Assembly: GCA_014305025.1 (NCBI GenBank)
Contig: JACRTY010000004.1
Coordinates: 47,684 to 111,683, forward strand
Source of the DNA: Candidatus Nyctobacter psychrophilus
GTDB taxonomy: Bacteria; Vulcanimicrobiota; Vulcanimicrobiia; Vulcanimicrobiales; Vulcanimicrobiaceae
Length of the DNA stretch: 64,000 bases
Direction of reading: 5' to 3'
Shown here: positions 54,136 to 62,948 of the stretch, piece after piece
How positions within the stretch are numbered: the first letter of the stretch is position 1
How the letters are laid out: the number at the start of each line of letters is the position of its first letter
Made by a program: the position numbers and the translations under genes
Notes under the pieces: generated by a model
What the model was told of the DNA's origin: nothing
Databases searched by the model: none
What the model saw: the letters and a program-made list of their open reading frames with translations, nothing else

Positions 54136-54675
54136 GTGCCTGACCGGCTGATCGCGCTGATCCGTGGTATCAATGTCGGCCGCGCGAAGCGTGTCGCGAT
54201 GGCTGATCTGCGGGCGCTGCTTGCGAGCCTAGGTTACGGCGACGTGCGAACGTTGCTCAACAGCGGTAACGTCGTCTTCAGCGCTGGCGGCAGTTCGGGG
54301 AGCGAAATCGCTGCCCGGATTGAACGCGGCCTCTCCGATACGCTCGGCGTGCCGGCCCGCGTCACGGTGCTAAGCGCTGACGAACTCGACTGCATCATCG
54401 CCAGCAATCCTTTTGGCGACATCGCCGACGACCCGTCGCGTCTCCTCGTCGCCGTACTTCGTGATCCCGACGATCGCGCTCGCCTCGTGCCGCTTGCGCA
54501 GCACGAATGGACTCCTGAGGCGCTCGCCACCGCGGGCCGAGCGGCGTATCTTTGGTGTCCCGACGGGATACTCGCGAGCCGGCTCGCCGAGGCGACGAAC
54601 CGCGCGCTAGGTGACGGCGTAACCACGCGCAACTGGACGACGATGACCAAACTGCATGCTCTCGTGCGAAGGTAG
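54136..54675 (+). CDS. DUF1697-family protein
   Basis: 179 residues from the GTG of MPDRLIALIRGINVG. The family opening ALIRGINVGRAKRVAMADLR and LNSGNVVFSAGGSSGSEIAA, with LWCPDGILASRLAEATNRAL and TTRNWTTMTKLHALV, is typical of DUF1697, whose function is unknown. Two ferredoxin-like domains are expected. An upstream in-frame extension to 53800 lies over the opposite gene and is rejected. Confidence 0.88.
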   Translation: MPDRLIALIRGINVGRAKRVAMADLRALLASLGYGDVRTLLNSGNVVFSAGGSSGSEIAARIERGLSDTLGVPARVTVLSADELDCIIASNPFGDIADDPSRLLVAVLRDPDDRARLVPLAQHEWTPEALATAGRAAYLWCPDGILASRLAEATNRALGDGVTTRNWTTMTKLHALVRR

Positions 54676-54795
54676 ACGGCGCCCCGGAGAGGGGCTACGT
54701 CGCCGGCATGTGCCGATAATCCGAGCAGCTGCACTTCGTGCACGAGTCGAGCGGCGGATCCGGAGCTTGCGCAGCTGCGAGTCGGTTAGAGGCCG

Positions 54796-56025
54796 TCACA
54801 CCGCCAGCGGATACGCAACTTCTCCGTGCAGTTCTGCATCGAGGCCGCGCTCTTCCGCGGCGCGATCGACTTTCGTGAGCGTGATTCGGCTGATCAGCCA
54901 CAACATGCCGTAGGTGAAGGCGAACGCCCACGCGCTGCAGACGATCGCGGCCGCGACTTGCTTACCGAAAAAACCGACGCCTCCCAGCCACAGCCCGTCG
55001 GCGCCCGCCGAGTTCCATGCCTTCGACGCAAACACGCCCAGCAGACAGATGCCCAGGAACCCCCCGACACCATGCACGCCCCACACATCGAGCGCATCAT
55101 CCCAGCCAGCACGATTTTTCAACGCGACCGCGAAATAGCACACCCCGCCGGCGAGGATTCCGATGACGACCGCGGTGGTCAGCGAAACGTACCCGGCGGC
55201 TGGCGTGATCGTCGCCAGCCCCGCCACCGCTCCGGTGAGCAGACCGACGAATTTCGGTTGATGGCCGCGCGACCATTCGAGCAAGAGCCAGGTGACCGCG
55301 GCGAACGACGCGGCGATGTCGGTATTGAGGAACGCCGAAGCCGTTACCGCATCGACGCGGAGTTCCGAACCCGCGTTGAACCCATACCAGCCGAACCAGA
55401 GCAGTCCCGTGCCGAGCGCGATCAGGGGAATATTATGCGGCTGATTTTCCACCACGGAGCGGCGCCCGATGAACAGCACCGAGGCCAGCGCCGCAAAACC
55501 GGCGGACGCATGCACCACGATGCCGCCCGCAAAGTCGAGTACGCCCCATTTCGCAAGCGCGCCGTCCGGGCTCCAGATCATGTGCACGAACGGAAAATAC
55601 ACGAAAATGAGCCAGCCCGTCAGGAAAAGGAAATACGCTTTGAAGGTCACGCGGTTCGCAAAGGCGCCGGTAATGAGCGCCGGCGTGATGATCGCAAACA
55701 TCATTTGGTAAGCGACGTGGACGACGAGCGGAATGCCGGCGTCGTTGCCCGTGAACATCGTGTGCAGCGTAATTCCGTGCAAGAATGCGTAATGCAGCGG
55801 ATTGCCCACGACGCCGTGCCAGTCGGGGCCGAAACACATGGAATAGCCGAAGGCGTACCACAGCACCGTCGTCCAGCCCAGCGACATGAAGCTCTGCATC
55901 ATGATGGTCAGCACGTTTCTGCGCGCGACCAAGCCCCCGTAGAAAAACGCGAGCCCAGGCGTCATCAGCATGACGAGGCTCGCGCAAAGCAGCATGAAAG
56001 CCGTGTTGCCGATGTTGATCGGCAT
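54796..56025 (-). CDS. amt: Ammonium transporter
   Basis: 409 residues from the ATG of MPINIGNTAFML. Eleven membrane segments. Amt signatures: MTPGLAFFYGGLVARRNVLT, the Trp of the recruitment site near SMCFG, DFAGGIVVHASAGFAALAS (first twin His), LLWFGWYGFNAGSELRVD, AFLNTDIAASFAAVTWLLLE, and DDALDVWGVHGVGGFLGI (second twin His). There is no GlnK gene beside it in the window. The C-terminal tail (DRAAEERGLDAELHGEVAYP) matches the family and should touch PII. Confidence 0.95.
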   Translation of the reverse strand: MPINIGNTAFMLLCASLVMLMTPGLAFFYGGLVARRNVLTIMMQSFMSLGWTTVLWYAFGYSMCFGPDWHGVVGNPLHYAFLHGITLHTMFTGNDAGIPLVVHVAYQMMFAIITPALITGAFANRVTFKAYFLFLTGWLIFVYFPFVHMIWSPDGALAKWGVLDFAGGIVVHASAGFAALASVLFIGRRSVVENQPHNIPLIALGTGLLWFGWYGFNAGSELRVDAVTASAFLNTDIAASFAAVTWLLLEWSRGHQPKFVGLLTGAVAGLATITPAAGYVSLTTAVVIGILAGGVCYFAVALKNRAGWDDALDVWGVHGVGGFLGICLLGVFASKAWNSAGADGLWLGGVGFFGKQVAAAIVCSAWAFAFTYGMLWLISRITLTKVDRAAEERGLDAELHGEVAYPLAV

Positions 56026-56234
56026 TGACGCTGGGCTCACCGGCGTTGTCCCTCCGTATCGCGCTCGTTCGGGGGATTGTGCTGCTGAGCGGTTCCTTTC
56101 CTGGATAGCGGCCAATGCGTGCCGGCGCTGATCCCTACTGAGAGTAGGATGCTCTCGGGGACCGTGCCGATAAACGGAAGGCCCCGTGAATCGAGTGCAC
56201 GGTAACGCCGGTCAAGCGATGGAGGAGTTGAGTA

Positions 56235-57701
56235 ATGAGCAGGTTGCGCGTGTATCGCCCGATCGCCAAAACGGCGCGCGCGGTCGCCGCAGCGGCGACG
56301 TTCGGCGCTATGGCGTTCGCGATATTGGGTGCCGGCTGGCCCATGTTCGGTTACGATGCCGCGCGCAGCGGCTACGATCGGAGCGACCACTCGTTGTCGC
56401 CTGCCAACGTGGGGAAGCTCCGCCGCCGCTGGCAGATTGCGCTTGGCGACGTCGCCGATTCAACGCCCGTCTATCTACTGAGCGTGAGTGTCGGCGGAAA
56501 AGCGATGCCGATGCTGTTCCAAACGGCAAAGGATGGGACGACGTACGGTATCGAGGCCGGCAGCGGCAAAATCGTGTGGCGTTTCGCGACTCATGGACCG
56601 AACATCACGACATCTACACCGGCTGCCGATCCAACCGGTCACACGTTATACGTTCCCGGCGTCGACGGTTTCGTTCACGAGCTCGACCCTTCGAGTGGCA
56701 CAGAGCGTCGTGGTCATGGCTTTCCGGTGCGCATCACCGCGATACCGACCACCGAAAAAGACGCCTCGCCGCTGAGTGTTGCGGGCGGCTATCTTTACGC
56801 GGTGACCTCGGGTTATTTTGGCGATGCCCCACCCTACGACGGGCACCTCGTCGCCGTTCGCCTCGGCGACGGGACGACGCGCGTCTTCAATTCGCTCTGC
56901 AGCAACGTGCGCACGCTGCCTACGTCGACGTCGTGTTCCGCAAACCTGTCGGGCATCTGGGCTCGCGCGGGTGCCGTCGTCGATCCCGATCCTTCGTTGC
57001 ACGGCCGCGTTTACGTCGCCACCGGCAACGGCAACTTCAACGCCTCGAGCGGCGGGCATGATTACGGCGATTCGGTAATCGCGTTATCGCGCGACGGGTC
57101 GCGCATCGAGGGTTACTACACGCCTTCCAATTACGCCGAACTTGAATCGGGCGATACCGATCTGGGCAGTACCGCGCCGGCCCTCCTCCCGCGCGAGGCG
57201 CACAGCCGTACCCCGCTGCTCGCCGTACAAGGCGGCAAGGACGCGCTGTTGCGGTTACTCGACCGCGCGCATCTCGGCGGCCTGGGCGGCGAACTGCAAC
57301 ACGTCGATCTCGGCGACCGATTGTTCTCGGCGCCGGCGGTCTGGAATGACGGCAACGGCACGTCGATCATCGTGGGATTGCCGAGCGGACTCAAATCGTA
57401 CCGGCTCCGTACCGACGCGCAGGGCGTCAGCCACCTCGTCGCTGGATGGACGTCGCATCTAGCCGACAGCAGTCCTGAAGGTACGTCGCCGGTTATCGTC
57501 AACGGCGTCGTCTTCGTCGCATCGAGCGGAGCGGTTCTCGCATTCGACGCACGCACCGGGGCCTCGCTCTGGAGCAGCGCGAGCGACGCCGCCGGCGGTT
57601 CGATCGGTGACGTTCATTGGGAGAGCCCCATCGCGGTCAACGGCGCGGTGTACTGTTCGGATGAGGGCGGCCATCTGACGGCGTACACGTTGCCACATTG
57701 A
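56235..57701 (+). CDS. Exported PQQ-like beta-propeller protein
   Basis: 488 residues. After an N-terminal hydrophobic segment (about 18-35), WPMFGYDAARSGYDRSDHSL is the opening of PQQ-repeat proteins. Blade motifs with the Trp-rich pattern recur: GIEAGSGKIVWRFATHGPNI, AFDARTGASLWSSASDAAGG and PIAVNGAVYCSDEGGHLTAY. Without the dehydrogenase metal and disulfide signature it is more likely a structural or binding protein than a PQQ enzyme. Four Cys are present, one pair close (CSNVRTLPTSTSC). Confidence 0.8.
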   Translation: MSRLRVYRPIAKTARAVAAAATFGAMAFAILGAGWPMFGYDAARSGYDRSDHSLSPANVGKLRRRWQIALGDVADSTPVYLLSVSVGGKAMPMLFQTAKDGTTYGIEAGSGKIVWRFATHGPNITTSTPAADPTGHTLYVPGVDGFVHELDPSSGTERRGHGFPVRITAIPTTEKDASPLSVAGGYLYAVTSGYFGDAPPYDGHLVAVRLGDGTTRVFNSLCSNVRTLPTSTSCSANLSGIWARAGAVVDPDPSLHGRVYVATGNGNFNASSGGHDYGDSVIALSRDGSRIEGYYTPSNYAELESGDTDLGSTAPALLPREAHSRTPLLAVQGGKDALLRLLDRAHLGGLGGELQHVDLGDRLFSAPAVWNDGNGTSIIVGLPSGLKSYRLRTDAQGVSHLVAGWTSHLADSSPEGTSPVIVNGVVFVASSGAVLAFDARTGASLWSSASDAAGGSIGDVHWESPIAVNGAVYCSDEGGHLTAYTLPH

Positions 57702-57750
57702 CGAGCTGGAATGCCAACCATATGGCACACGTGTGGCTTATCGTTGGAAC

Positions 57751-58560
57751 ATGGTGGCCCGCCACGCCCGCTTCTCCGAAACCACGTTCGCCTTCGTTGA
57801 CGTCGAAACGACGGGCATGGACCCGAGGGAAGACCGGGTGGTCGAGGCCGCTTGCGTCGTTACGCGCGCCGGCAGGCGGACGGAGGCGTTCAGTACGCTG
57901 GTCAATCCGCGACGGGCTATTCCCGCGACGGCGTCGGCCGTTCATCATCTGACGGACGACTGTGTCGCGAAAGCGCCATCGCTCGAGTCCATCGTGCCGC
58001 GCCTGACCGCTCTGGTCGCAGACGCCGTCGTCGTCGCCCATAACGCCGCCTTCGACCTTGCGTTCCTGCCGTTTCTTCGTGAGCGTCCGACGCTGTGCTC
58101 GCTGCGATTCGCCCGGTTGGCCGTGCCTGAAGCGCCGAATCACAAGAATCAAGTGTTGCGCTATCACCTCGGCGTGCGCGACGCCGCCCTGTCCCGCGGT
58201 TCGGCGCACGGCGCGCTCGGCGATGCGATCGTCACGAGTTTGGTCTTCGATGAGTGCGTGCGACGCTACCTCAGGGCCGGCGGAAGCGATCACGTGCCGA
58301 CGGCGATTGAGATCGCGATGTCCCCGCGGCGGTTACCGGCATTACCGTTCGGAAGACATCGCGGAAAGCCGATCGGCGACGTGCCGGCCGACTATCTGCA
58401 CTGGCTTGCGCTCGAAGTGGGGCCGAAGTCCTTGGACGTCCGGCACACGGTCCGGCTGGAACTTGAGCGCCGAATTCGGCTGTCTAGTCCAGCCGCTTCC
58501 CGGACGAACCGCCGCGCATCGAATCGAACGTTGCGCGACGCGCTGCGAGCGGTGCGGTAG
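57751..58560 (+). CDS. DnaQ-type 3'-5' exonuclease with DUF3820 domain
   Basis: 269 residues from ATG 57751 (a GTG at 57733 adds six). DEDDh motifs: ExoI FAFVDVETTGMDPRED, ExoII VVAHNAAFDLAFLPF, ExoIII SAHGALGDAIVTSLV. The C-terminal part, LPALPFGRHRGKPIGDVPAD and YLHWLA, is a DUF3820-like module (binding role unknown). One base separates its stop from the start of the nuclease-helicase gene, so they are surely co-transcribed and probably work on the same DNA or RNA intermediates. Confidence 0.88.
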   Translation: MVARHARFSETTFAFVDVETTGMDPREDRVVEAACVVTRAGRRTEAFSTLVNPRRAIPATASAVHHLTDDCVAKAPSLESIVPRLTALVADAVVVAHNAAFDLAFLPFLRERPTLCSLRFARLAVPEAPNHKNQVLRYHLGVRDAALSRGSAHGALGDAIVTSLVFDECVRRYLRAGGSDHVPTAIEIAMSPRRLPALPFGRHRGKPIGDVPADYLHWLALEVGPKSLDVRHTVRLELERRIRLSSPAASRTNRRASNRTLRDALRAVR

Positions 58561-58561
58561 T

Positions 58562-61500
58562 ATGCAGCTTCTGAACGCGCGCTACGTTTACTCCGCCACG
58601 GACCTGAACAATTATTTGGAATGCGAGCACCTCGTTGCACTGGAGCGGCGCGTTGCCCAAGGGCTCCTCGTGCGGCCGCAGGAGCGCGATCAGACGGCGC
58701 AGCTCATCAGAACGAAGGGCGACGAACACGAGGTGCGGCGTCTCCAGGCCTACGCGGCCGAGCACGGCGATGCGCTGGTCTCGTTCACCGAGCGCCCGCA
58801 GAACTCGCGCACCGGCCTCGCGGCAGCCGAAGCGCAGACGGTCGCCGCGATGGCGCGCGGCGCACGGATTATCTACCAGGCGACGTTCTTTGCTGGCCAG
58901 TTCGTCGGCCATGCTGATTTTCTGCGGCGTATCGAGGTACCGTCGGGGCGCTGGTCGTGGAGCTACGAAGTCATCGACACGAAGCTCGCGCTATCCCCGA
59001 AGCCGTATTTCCTCATCCAGTTATGCAATTACAGCGAGCATCTCGAACGCGTGCAAGGCAGCGCGCCGCAATACGGCTACATCGTGCTCGGCAGCGGCGA
59101 CGAGCGTGGCTTTCGCATGGACCAATACGCCGCCTATTATCGTCACCTCAAGCGCTCGTTCTTGGCAGCCGTGGCGAAACTCGACGGCGCCTATCCGCTC
59201 GAAGTCCCGCATTGCAACGTGTGCGCGTGGTCGGATGCGTGTCAACGGCGGCGCGAGACAGACGACCATCTGAGCCTCGTCGCGGGCATGCGCGTCGATC
59301 AGATGGGCAAACTGGAAGACGCCGGCATCACGACGATGACGCAACTGGCGACCGCGCCCATGCGGCCCTGGCGCATGTCGGAAACGACCTTCGAGAACCT
59401 GCGCACGCAGGCGCAGCTGCAGGACGAGCAGCGGCGAGCGCGAGCGCGCGGAGACCAGATGCCGTATCGCTATCGCTTTCGGGAAGAGGCGTCTCCAGAC
59501 GAAGCGGCAAGGCAAACGTCGACGGCTGGGTTCGCGAAGCTGCCGGCTCCCGCGCGGGGCGACATCTTCTTCGATATCGAAGGCGATCCGTTGTACCGGC
59601 CCGACCGCGGCCTCGAATATCTTTTCGGGCTGTACGTGCCCGACGAGGACCGGTACGTCGCCTACTGGGCGAAGGATGCCGGCGAAGAACGGCTTGCGTT
59701 CGAGGCTTGCGTCGACTTCATCGCCGCGCGGCTCGAACGCCACCCGGACTTGCACGTCTATCATTATGCGTCATACGAGAAATCGGTGCTGCGGCGGCTG
59801 ATGGGACGCTTTGCCTCGCGGGAGCGCGAGATCGATGACTTCCTGACCCGTGGTATCTTCGTCGATCTCTATTCGGTCGTGCACCAAGCGATGTGGATCT
59901 CGCAGCCCTCATATTCGCTCAAGAAAGTCGAAGCGTTCTACGAGCAAAAACGGTCCACCCAGACCAAGGGCGGCGACGATTCGATCGTCATGTTCGAACG
60001 GTGGCTTACCTCGGAAGATCCCACGCTGCTCGAAGACATCGAGCGTTACAACGAAGACGACTGCCGCTCGACGTACCGGCTGCGCGAGTGGCTCGTTGCC
60101 CTGCGCGCCGAGTACAACGCAGGGCGCCAAACGCCGCTGCCGTGGCGGCCAACGATCGAGTCGCCGCCGCAGCAGCCCGAGCCGCCGCGCACGGAACTCG
60201 AACGCGAACTGCTTACCGGCCTCGGCGCACCGGATTCCCTAGCGGAGCTGCGTGCCGCTCCGTCGGAGTTTCGCGCACGTTGGCTCCTCGGCAACCTCAT
60301 CCAATACCATCGGCGCGAAAACAAACCGGAGTACTGGGCCTATTACGAGCGATGCGAAAACATCGAAGATCTCATCGAGTTCGACCGCTACGCGATCGGT
60401 GGATTGCGGCGACGTTCCGATGTCGCACCGTATAAGGTCGGCAGCAGTAAGTATTTTGTCTATACGTACGAGTATCCGCTACAAGAACACTACTTGCGCG
60501 GCGGCAAGCCGCACTGCCCGGATTTGCGCAAGGGCGTCACGGAGGTCGTCGAGCACGACGGAGCCGCGCGCGAGATTCGTCTCAAGCTTAGCGCGGAGAT
60601 GGCGCAACGCCTCCGCGCCCTGATTCCCGGCTCGCCTCTTTCACACTCCGATAGACAAGCCGCCGTCGAACGGATCGCGCGCGCGTATCTGGACGGCCGT
60701 CTCGCGAGCGAACACCCGGCAACGATGGCGCTCTTACTGGGCGCGTTACCCCGTTTGCGCGACCGTGCGAGCGGCACGCGGCTTCAACCGGATACGGTCG
60801 ATGCTCCATCTTTGGCTCGCACGATCGAGGCGCTCGACGGTTCGTATCTGTTCGTACAGGGGCCACCCGGGTCAGGCAAGTCGACGTTGGGCGCCACGGC
60901 GATCGTCAAGCTGCTGCAGGCAAACCAGCGCGTCGGCATCATGGCGAACAACCACAAAGCGCTGCATAACCTGCTCGAGAAAGTCGAGATGACCGCGCAA
61001 GAGGCCGGCATTGCTTTCGTCGGGTGTCACAAGCATAGCGACTCGACGGAGGGTTCGAGCTATCCCTCACCGCTAGCAACGCCGCTCGTCTGCAATGTTT
61101 CCAAGGCGTCGGAGTTACTCGCCGGAAAGCTCGCCTCGGGAACGGCGTTCGCGTGGCCCGACGAAAGCCTGACGGGCCAATTCGATTACATGTTCATCGA
61201 TGAAGCGGGACAAGTCTCGCTCGCCGATGCGCTCATCGCTTCCCTTGCGGCGAAAAACGTCGTGCTCCTCGGCGACCCGCAGCAGCTTCCGCAGGTCGCG
61301 CAAGGTTCGCATCCCGTCGGCAGCGATCTCTCGATCCTCGAGCATCTCCTCGGCGACCGAGACACCGTTCCACCCGAGCGCGGCGTTTTTCTCGACGTGA
61401 CGTACCGCATGCAACCGGCGATCGCCGCGTTTGTCTCAGCGACAAGCTACGACGGACGCTTGCGCAACGCACGCGCGACGGTCGCGAACCGCGTCGATTC

Positions 61501-62035
61501 GCCCGGCCTCACCGGTGCGGGACTGGCACACTTGCCGGTCCGGCATGAAGGCAACGGACGCTTTTCCGATGAGGAGGCAGAGTGCATCGTTCGCGAAGTG
61601 GCTCTGCTACTACGCGGAACGGTCACGGTGGGTACCGCGCCGGCCCGGCCCCTTGAGCAAAGCGACATCTTGATCGTATCTCCATACAACTTGCAGCGGC
61701 GCAAAATCGGTGAGCGCCTGAGCGCCGCCGGATACGGCGACATCAAGGTCGGGACGGTCGACAAATTCCAGGGACAAGAGGCGCCGGTCGTCTTCTACTC
61801 GATGGCGACCTCAAGCGACGACGACCTCCCGCGCGACATGAACTTCCTGTTCGACAAGAACCGCTTCAACGTCGCAATCTCGCGCGCCCAATGTCTGAGC
61901 GTCCTGGTCTGCAGCCCGCGCCTCCTCGACGCGCGCTGCAACCGTCCCGAACAGATGCTGCTCGTCAACCTACTCTGCGCATTCGTCGAGCAAGCACTGC
62001 CGCCCGCAGCACTGGCCGACACCGTGCCGGCTTAA
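58562..62035 (+). CDS. TM0106-family RecB-like nuclease fused to a Dna2/Upf1-type helicase
   Basis: 1157 residues. N-terminal PD-(D/E)xK nuclease of the RecB/Cas4 kind: GHADF (Asp119), EVIDTKLA (Asp139, Lys141), with a Cys set that fits an Fe-S cluster: Cys21 (YLECEHL) and C-x2-C-x5-C at 218-227 (CNVCAWSDAC). An RNase-H-like middle domain follows (IFFDIEGDPLYRPDRGLEYL, YNEDDCRSTYRLREWLVAL). The C-terminal superfamily 1 helicase has Walker A FVQGPPGSGKSTLGATA, Walker B MFIDEAGQVS, GDPQQLPQV, DVTYRMQ and VGTVDKFQGQEAPVVFYSMA, FNVAISRAQ. This layout is known from TM0106-type proteins of repair or defence contexts; the biological job is unsettled. Confidence 0.9.
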   Translation: MQLLNARYVYSATDLNNYLECEHLVALERRVAQGLLVRPQERDQTAQLIRTKGDEHEVRRLQAYAAEHGDALVSFTERPQNSRTGLAAAEAQTVAAMARGARIIYQATFFAGQFVGHADFLRRIEVPSGRWSWSYEVIDTKLALSPKPYFLIQLCNYSEHLERVQGSAPQYGYIVLGSGDERGFRMDQYAAYYRHLKRSFLAAVAKLDGAYPLEVPHCNVCAWSDACQRRRETDDHLSLVAGMRVDQMGKLEDAGITTMTQLATAPMRPWRMSETTFENLRTQAQLQDEQRRARARGDQMPYRYRFREEASPDEAARQTSTAGFAKLPAPARGDIFFDIEGDPLYRPDRGLEYLFGLYVPDEDRYVAYWAKDAGEERLAFEACVDFIAARLERHPDLHVYHYASYEKSVLRRLMGRFASREREIDDFLTRGIFVDLYSVVHQAMWISQPSYSLKKVEAFYEQKRSTQTKGGDDSIVMFERWLTSEDPTLLEDIERYNEDDCRSTYRLREWLVALRAEYNAGRQTPLPWRPTIESPPQQPEPPRTELERELLTGLGAPDSLAELRAAPSEFRARWLLGNLIQYHRRENKPEYWAYYERCENIEDLIEFDRYAIGGLRRRSDVAPYKVGSSKYFVYTYEYPLQEHYLRGGKPHCPDLRKGVTEVVEHDGAAREIRLKLSAEMAQRLRALIPGSPLSHSDRQAAVERIARAYLDGRLASEHPATMALLLGALPRLRDRASGTRLQPDTVDAPSLARTIEALDGSYLFVQGPPGSGKSTLGATAIVKLLQANQRVGIMANNHKALHNLLEKVEMTAQEAGIAFVGCHKHSDSTEGSSYPSPLATPLVCNVSKASELLAGKLASGTAFAWPDESLTGQFDYMFIDEAGQVSLADALIASLAAKNVVLLGDPQQLPQVAQGSHPVGSDLSILEHLLGDRDTVPPERGVFLDVTYRMQPAIAAFVSATSYDGRLRNARATVANRVDSPGLTGAGLAHLPVRHEGNGRFSDEEAECIVREVALLLRGTVTVGTAPARPLEQSDILIVSPYNLQRRKIGERLSAAGYGDIKVGTVDKFQGQEAPVVFYSMATSSDDDLPRDMNFLFDKNRFNVAISRAQCLSVLVCSPRLLDARCNRPEQMLLVNLLCAFVEQALPPAALADTVPA

Positions 62036-62262
62036 GCCGGTCGCGACATTTCCTTGCCGCGCTTGACGTTCTCGAGTAATGCGGACAGGTTCTGGCGCTC
62101 CTCAGGGATACCGACTCCCTTCATTTCAGCATTGTGCTGATGTGGGCGATGCTGCCGGGCATATTCGGCTTTGTCCATGGGAGACGGGTCGTCGTGGCCT
62201 GATTCAAGCAGGCTGTCGAGTTTATTAAGGGTCTCATAGACGTTAAAATCGTGAGTGAACAT
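62032..62262 (-). CDS. Small unknown protein, third gene of the WGR operon
   Basis: 76 residues from ATG, 3 bases after the WGR gene stop. Soluble, His- and Asn-rich in the middle (ARQHRPHQHNAEMKG), with an N-terminal helix (FNVYETLNKLDSLLESG) and a C-terminal helix (EERQNLSALLENVKRGKE). I know no family. Its stop overlaps the end of the nuclease-helicase gene on the other strand. Confidence 0.6.
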   Translation of the reverse strand: MFTHDFNVYETLNKLDSLLESGHDDPSPMDKAEYARQHRPHQHNAEMKGVGIPEERQNLSALLENVKRGKEMSRPA

Positions 62263-62265
62263 AAG

Positions 62266-62580
62266 TCAGCGCGCTTTCTTGGGTCTGGAGAGGATAATTG
62301 GAAGACCCTTTGGTGCGCGTTCATATCCGTTATTAAGTTTAGACTGAACCACGGCTTCAAGGGCTTGCCGTGCGGCCTGATGCGAGTAAAACGTTTTGCG
62401 TTGAGTTTGCAGCCAACGCGTCTCAATGCGGCGATTCTTGATATTCGCTGGTCCGAACCGCCTTACGAGCGTCCGACCGTAAACCGCTATGGAGTAGACC
62501 TTGCTGCTGAAACGGGATTTGAGGCTATCGTTGCGACCGAACCAGATCAAAGTATCGCGATGGATGCGCCTACCTCGCAT
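62266..62580 (-). CDS. Stand-alone WGR-domain-like protein
   Basis: 104 residues from ATG, one base after the stop of the zinc-ribbon gene. About residues 25-95 follow the WGR pattern: SKVYSIAVYGRTLVRRFGPA, NIKNRRIETRWLQTQRKTFY, SHQAARQALEAVVQSKLNNG. WGR domains bind nucleic acids in PARPs and MolR-like proteins. The Trp-Gly-Arg core is here Tyr-Gly-Arg. The base composition is less GC-rich than the neighbours, suggesting transfer. Confidence 0.65.
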   Translation of the reverse strand: MRGRRIHRDTLIWFGRNDSLKSRFSSKVYSIAVYGRTLVRRFGPANIKNRRIETRWLQTQRKTFYSHQAARQALEAVVQSKLNNGYERAPKGLPIILSRPKKAR

Positions 62581-62581
62581 T

Positions 62582-62764
62582 TCAGGCGCTCCTTACATTG
62601 CGTGCGTTAACGACACGTTTGCACACCGGACAGAGCACCGGTGTTCGTTTCGATGTGGCAGGATGTGCTGAACGGACTACTCGCGTTCGAGTCTGTCGTA
62701 AGGCTATATGGCCACACGAAAGCGGCTCGGTATGAAAAAATGTAACCCGATGAAGCAGGGGCAT
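62582..62764 (-). CDS. Small zinc-ribbon protein
   Basis: 60 residues. The ATG at 62764 has a strong AAGGAG seven bases upstream. A probable zinc site is Cys17-x-His19 (LSCGHIAL) with Cys45-x2-Cys48 (VLCPVCKRV). The rest is basic, consistent with nucleic-acid binding. It is the first gene of a tight three-gene operon (gaps of 1 and 3 bases) and is preceded by a structured RNA leader and terminator. Confidence 0.65.
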   Translation of the reverse strand: MPLLHRVTFFHTEPLSCGHIALRQTRTRVVRSAHPATSKRTPVLCPVCKRVVNARNVRSA

Positions 62765-62796
62765 GCGGTCTCTCCTTTTTGGTATGTGGGGAAATG

Positions 62797-62829
62797 AAAA
62801 AAAGCGGCGCGCATTAAATGCAGACCGCT
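62797..62829 (-). terminator. Intrinsic terminator before the zinc-ribbon operon
   Basis: On the minus strand AGCGG-tct-GCAT-tta-ATGC-gcg-CCGCT folds into a two-part stem and is followed by seven T residues. The 5' arm GCGGTCT (62828-62822) is also perfectly complementary to AGACCGC (62771-62765), which lies between the ribosome site and ATG of the zinc-ribbon gene, so an alternative fold is possible. Confidence 0.7.
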
Positions 62830-62943
62830 TGCAGGGTGGCTGTCAGGGAGTCGTTGAGACGAGCTAGGCGCTATTTTGTGCCAATAAAAAAGAATGCATT
62901 TCCATGCATTCCGCGGGCTTTGCCCCGCCGTATCCTGACAGCC
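62797..62943 (-). ncRNA. Structured RNA, unrecognised class: small RNA or riboswitch-like leader
   Basis: A compact RNA of about 147 bases. P1 is a perfect 10-bp stem, GGCUGUCAGG (62943-62934) with CCUGACAGCC (62847-62838). Inside it, in order: a GC hairpin (GCGGGGC-AAA-GCCCGC), an 8-bp hairpin GAAUGCAU-GGAA-AUGCAUUC with a GNRA loop, a weak GGCAC/GCGCC hairpin (one A-C mismatch), and UCGU-CUCA-ACGA. After P1 comes the intrinsic terminator. A near-consensus promoter places the start on the first base of P1. It matches no RNA class I remember. It could be an independent small RNA or a ligand- or protein-sensing leader of the zinc-ribbon/WGR operon. It fills the 334-bp gap between the recombinase and that operon. 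Confidence 0.6.
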
Positions 62944-62948
62944 TTTCT

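Noticed and set aside
54826..56028. A 400-codon plus-strand open frame
   Set aside because: It mirrors the ammonium transporter and has a composition dominated by Arg, His and Gln with no family pattern.
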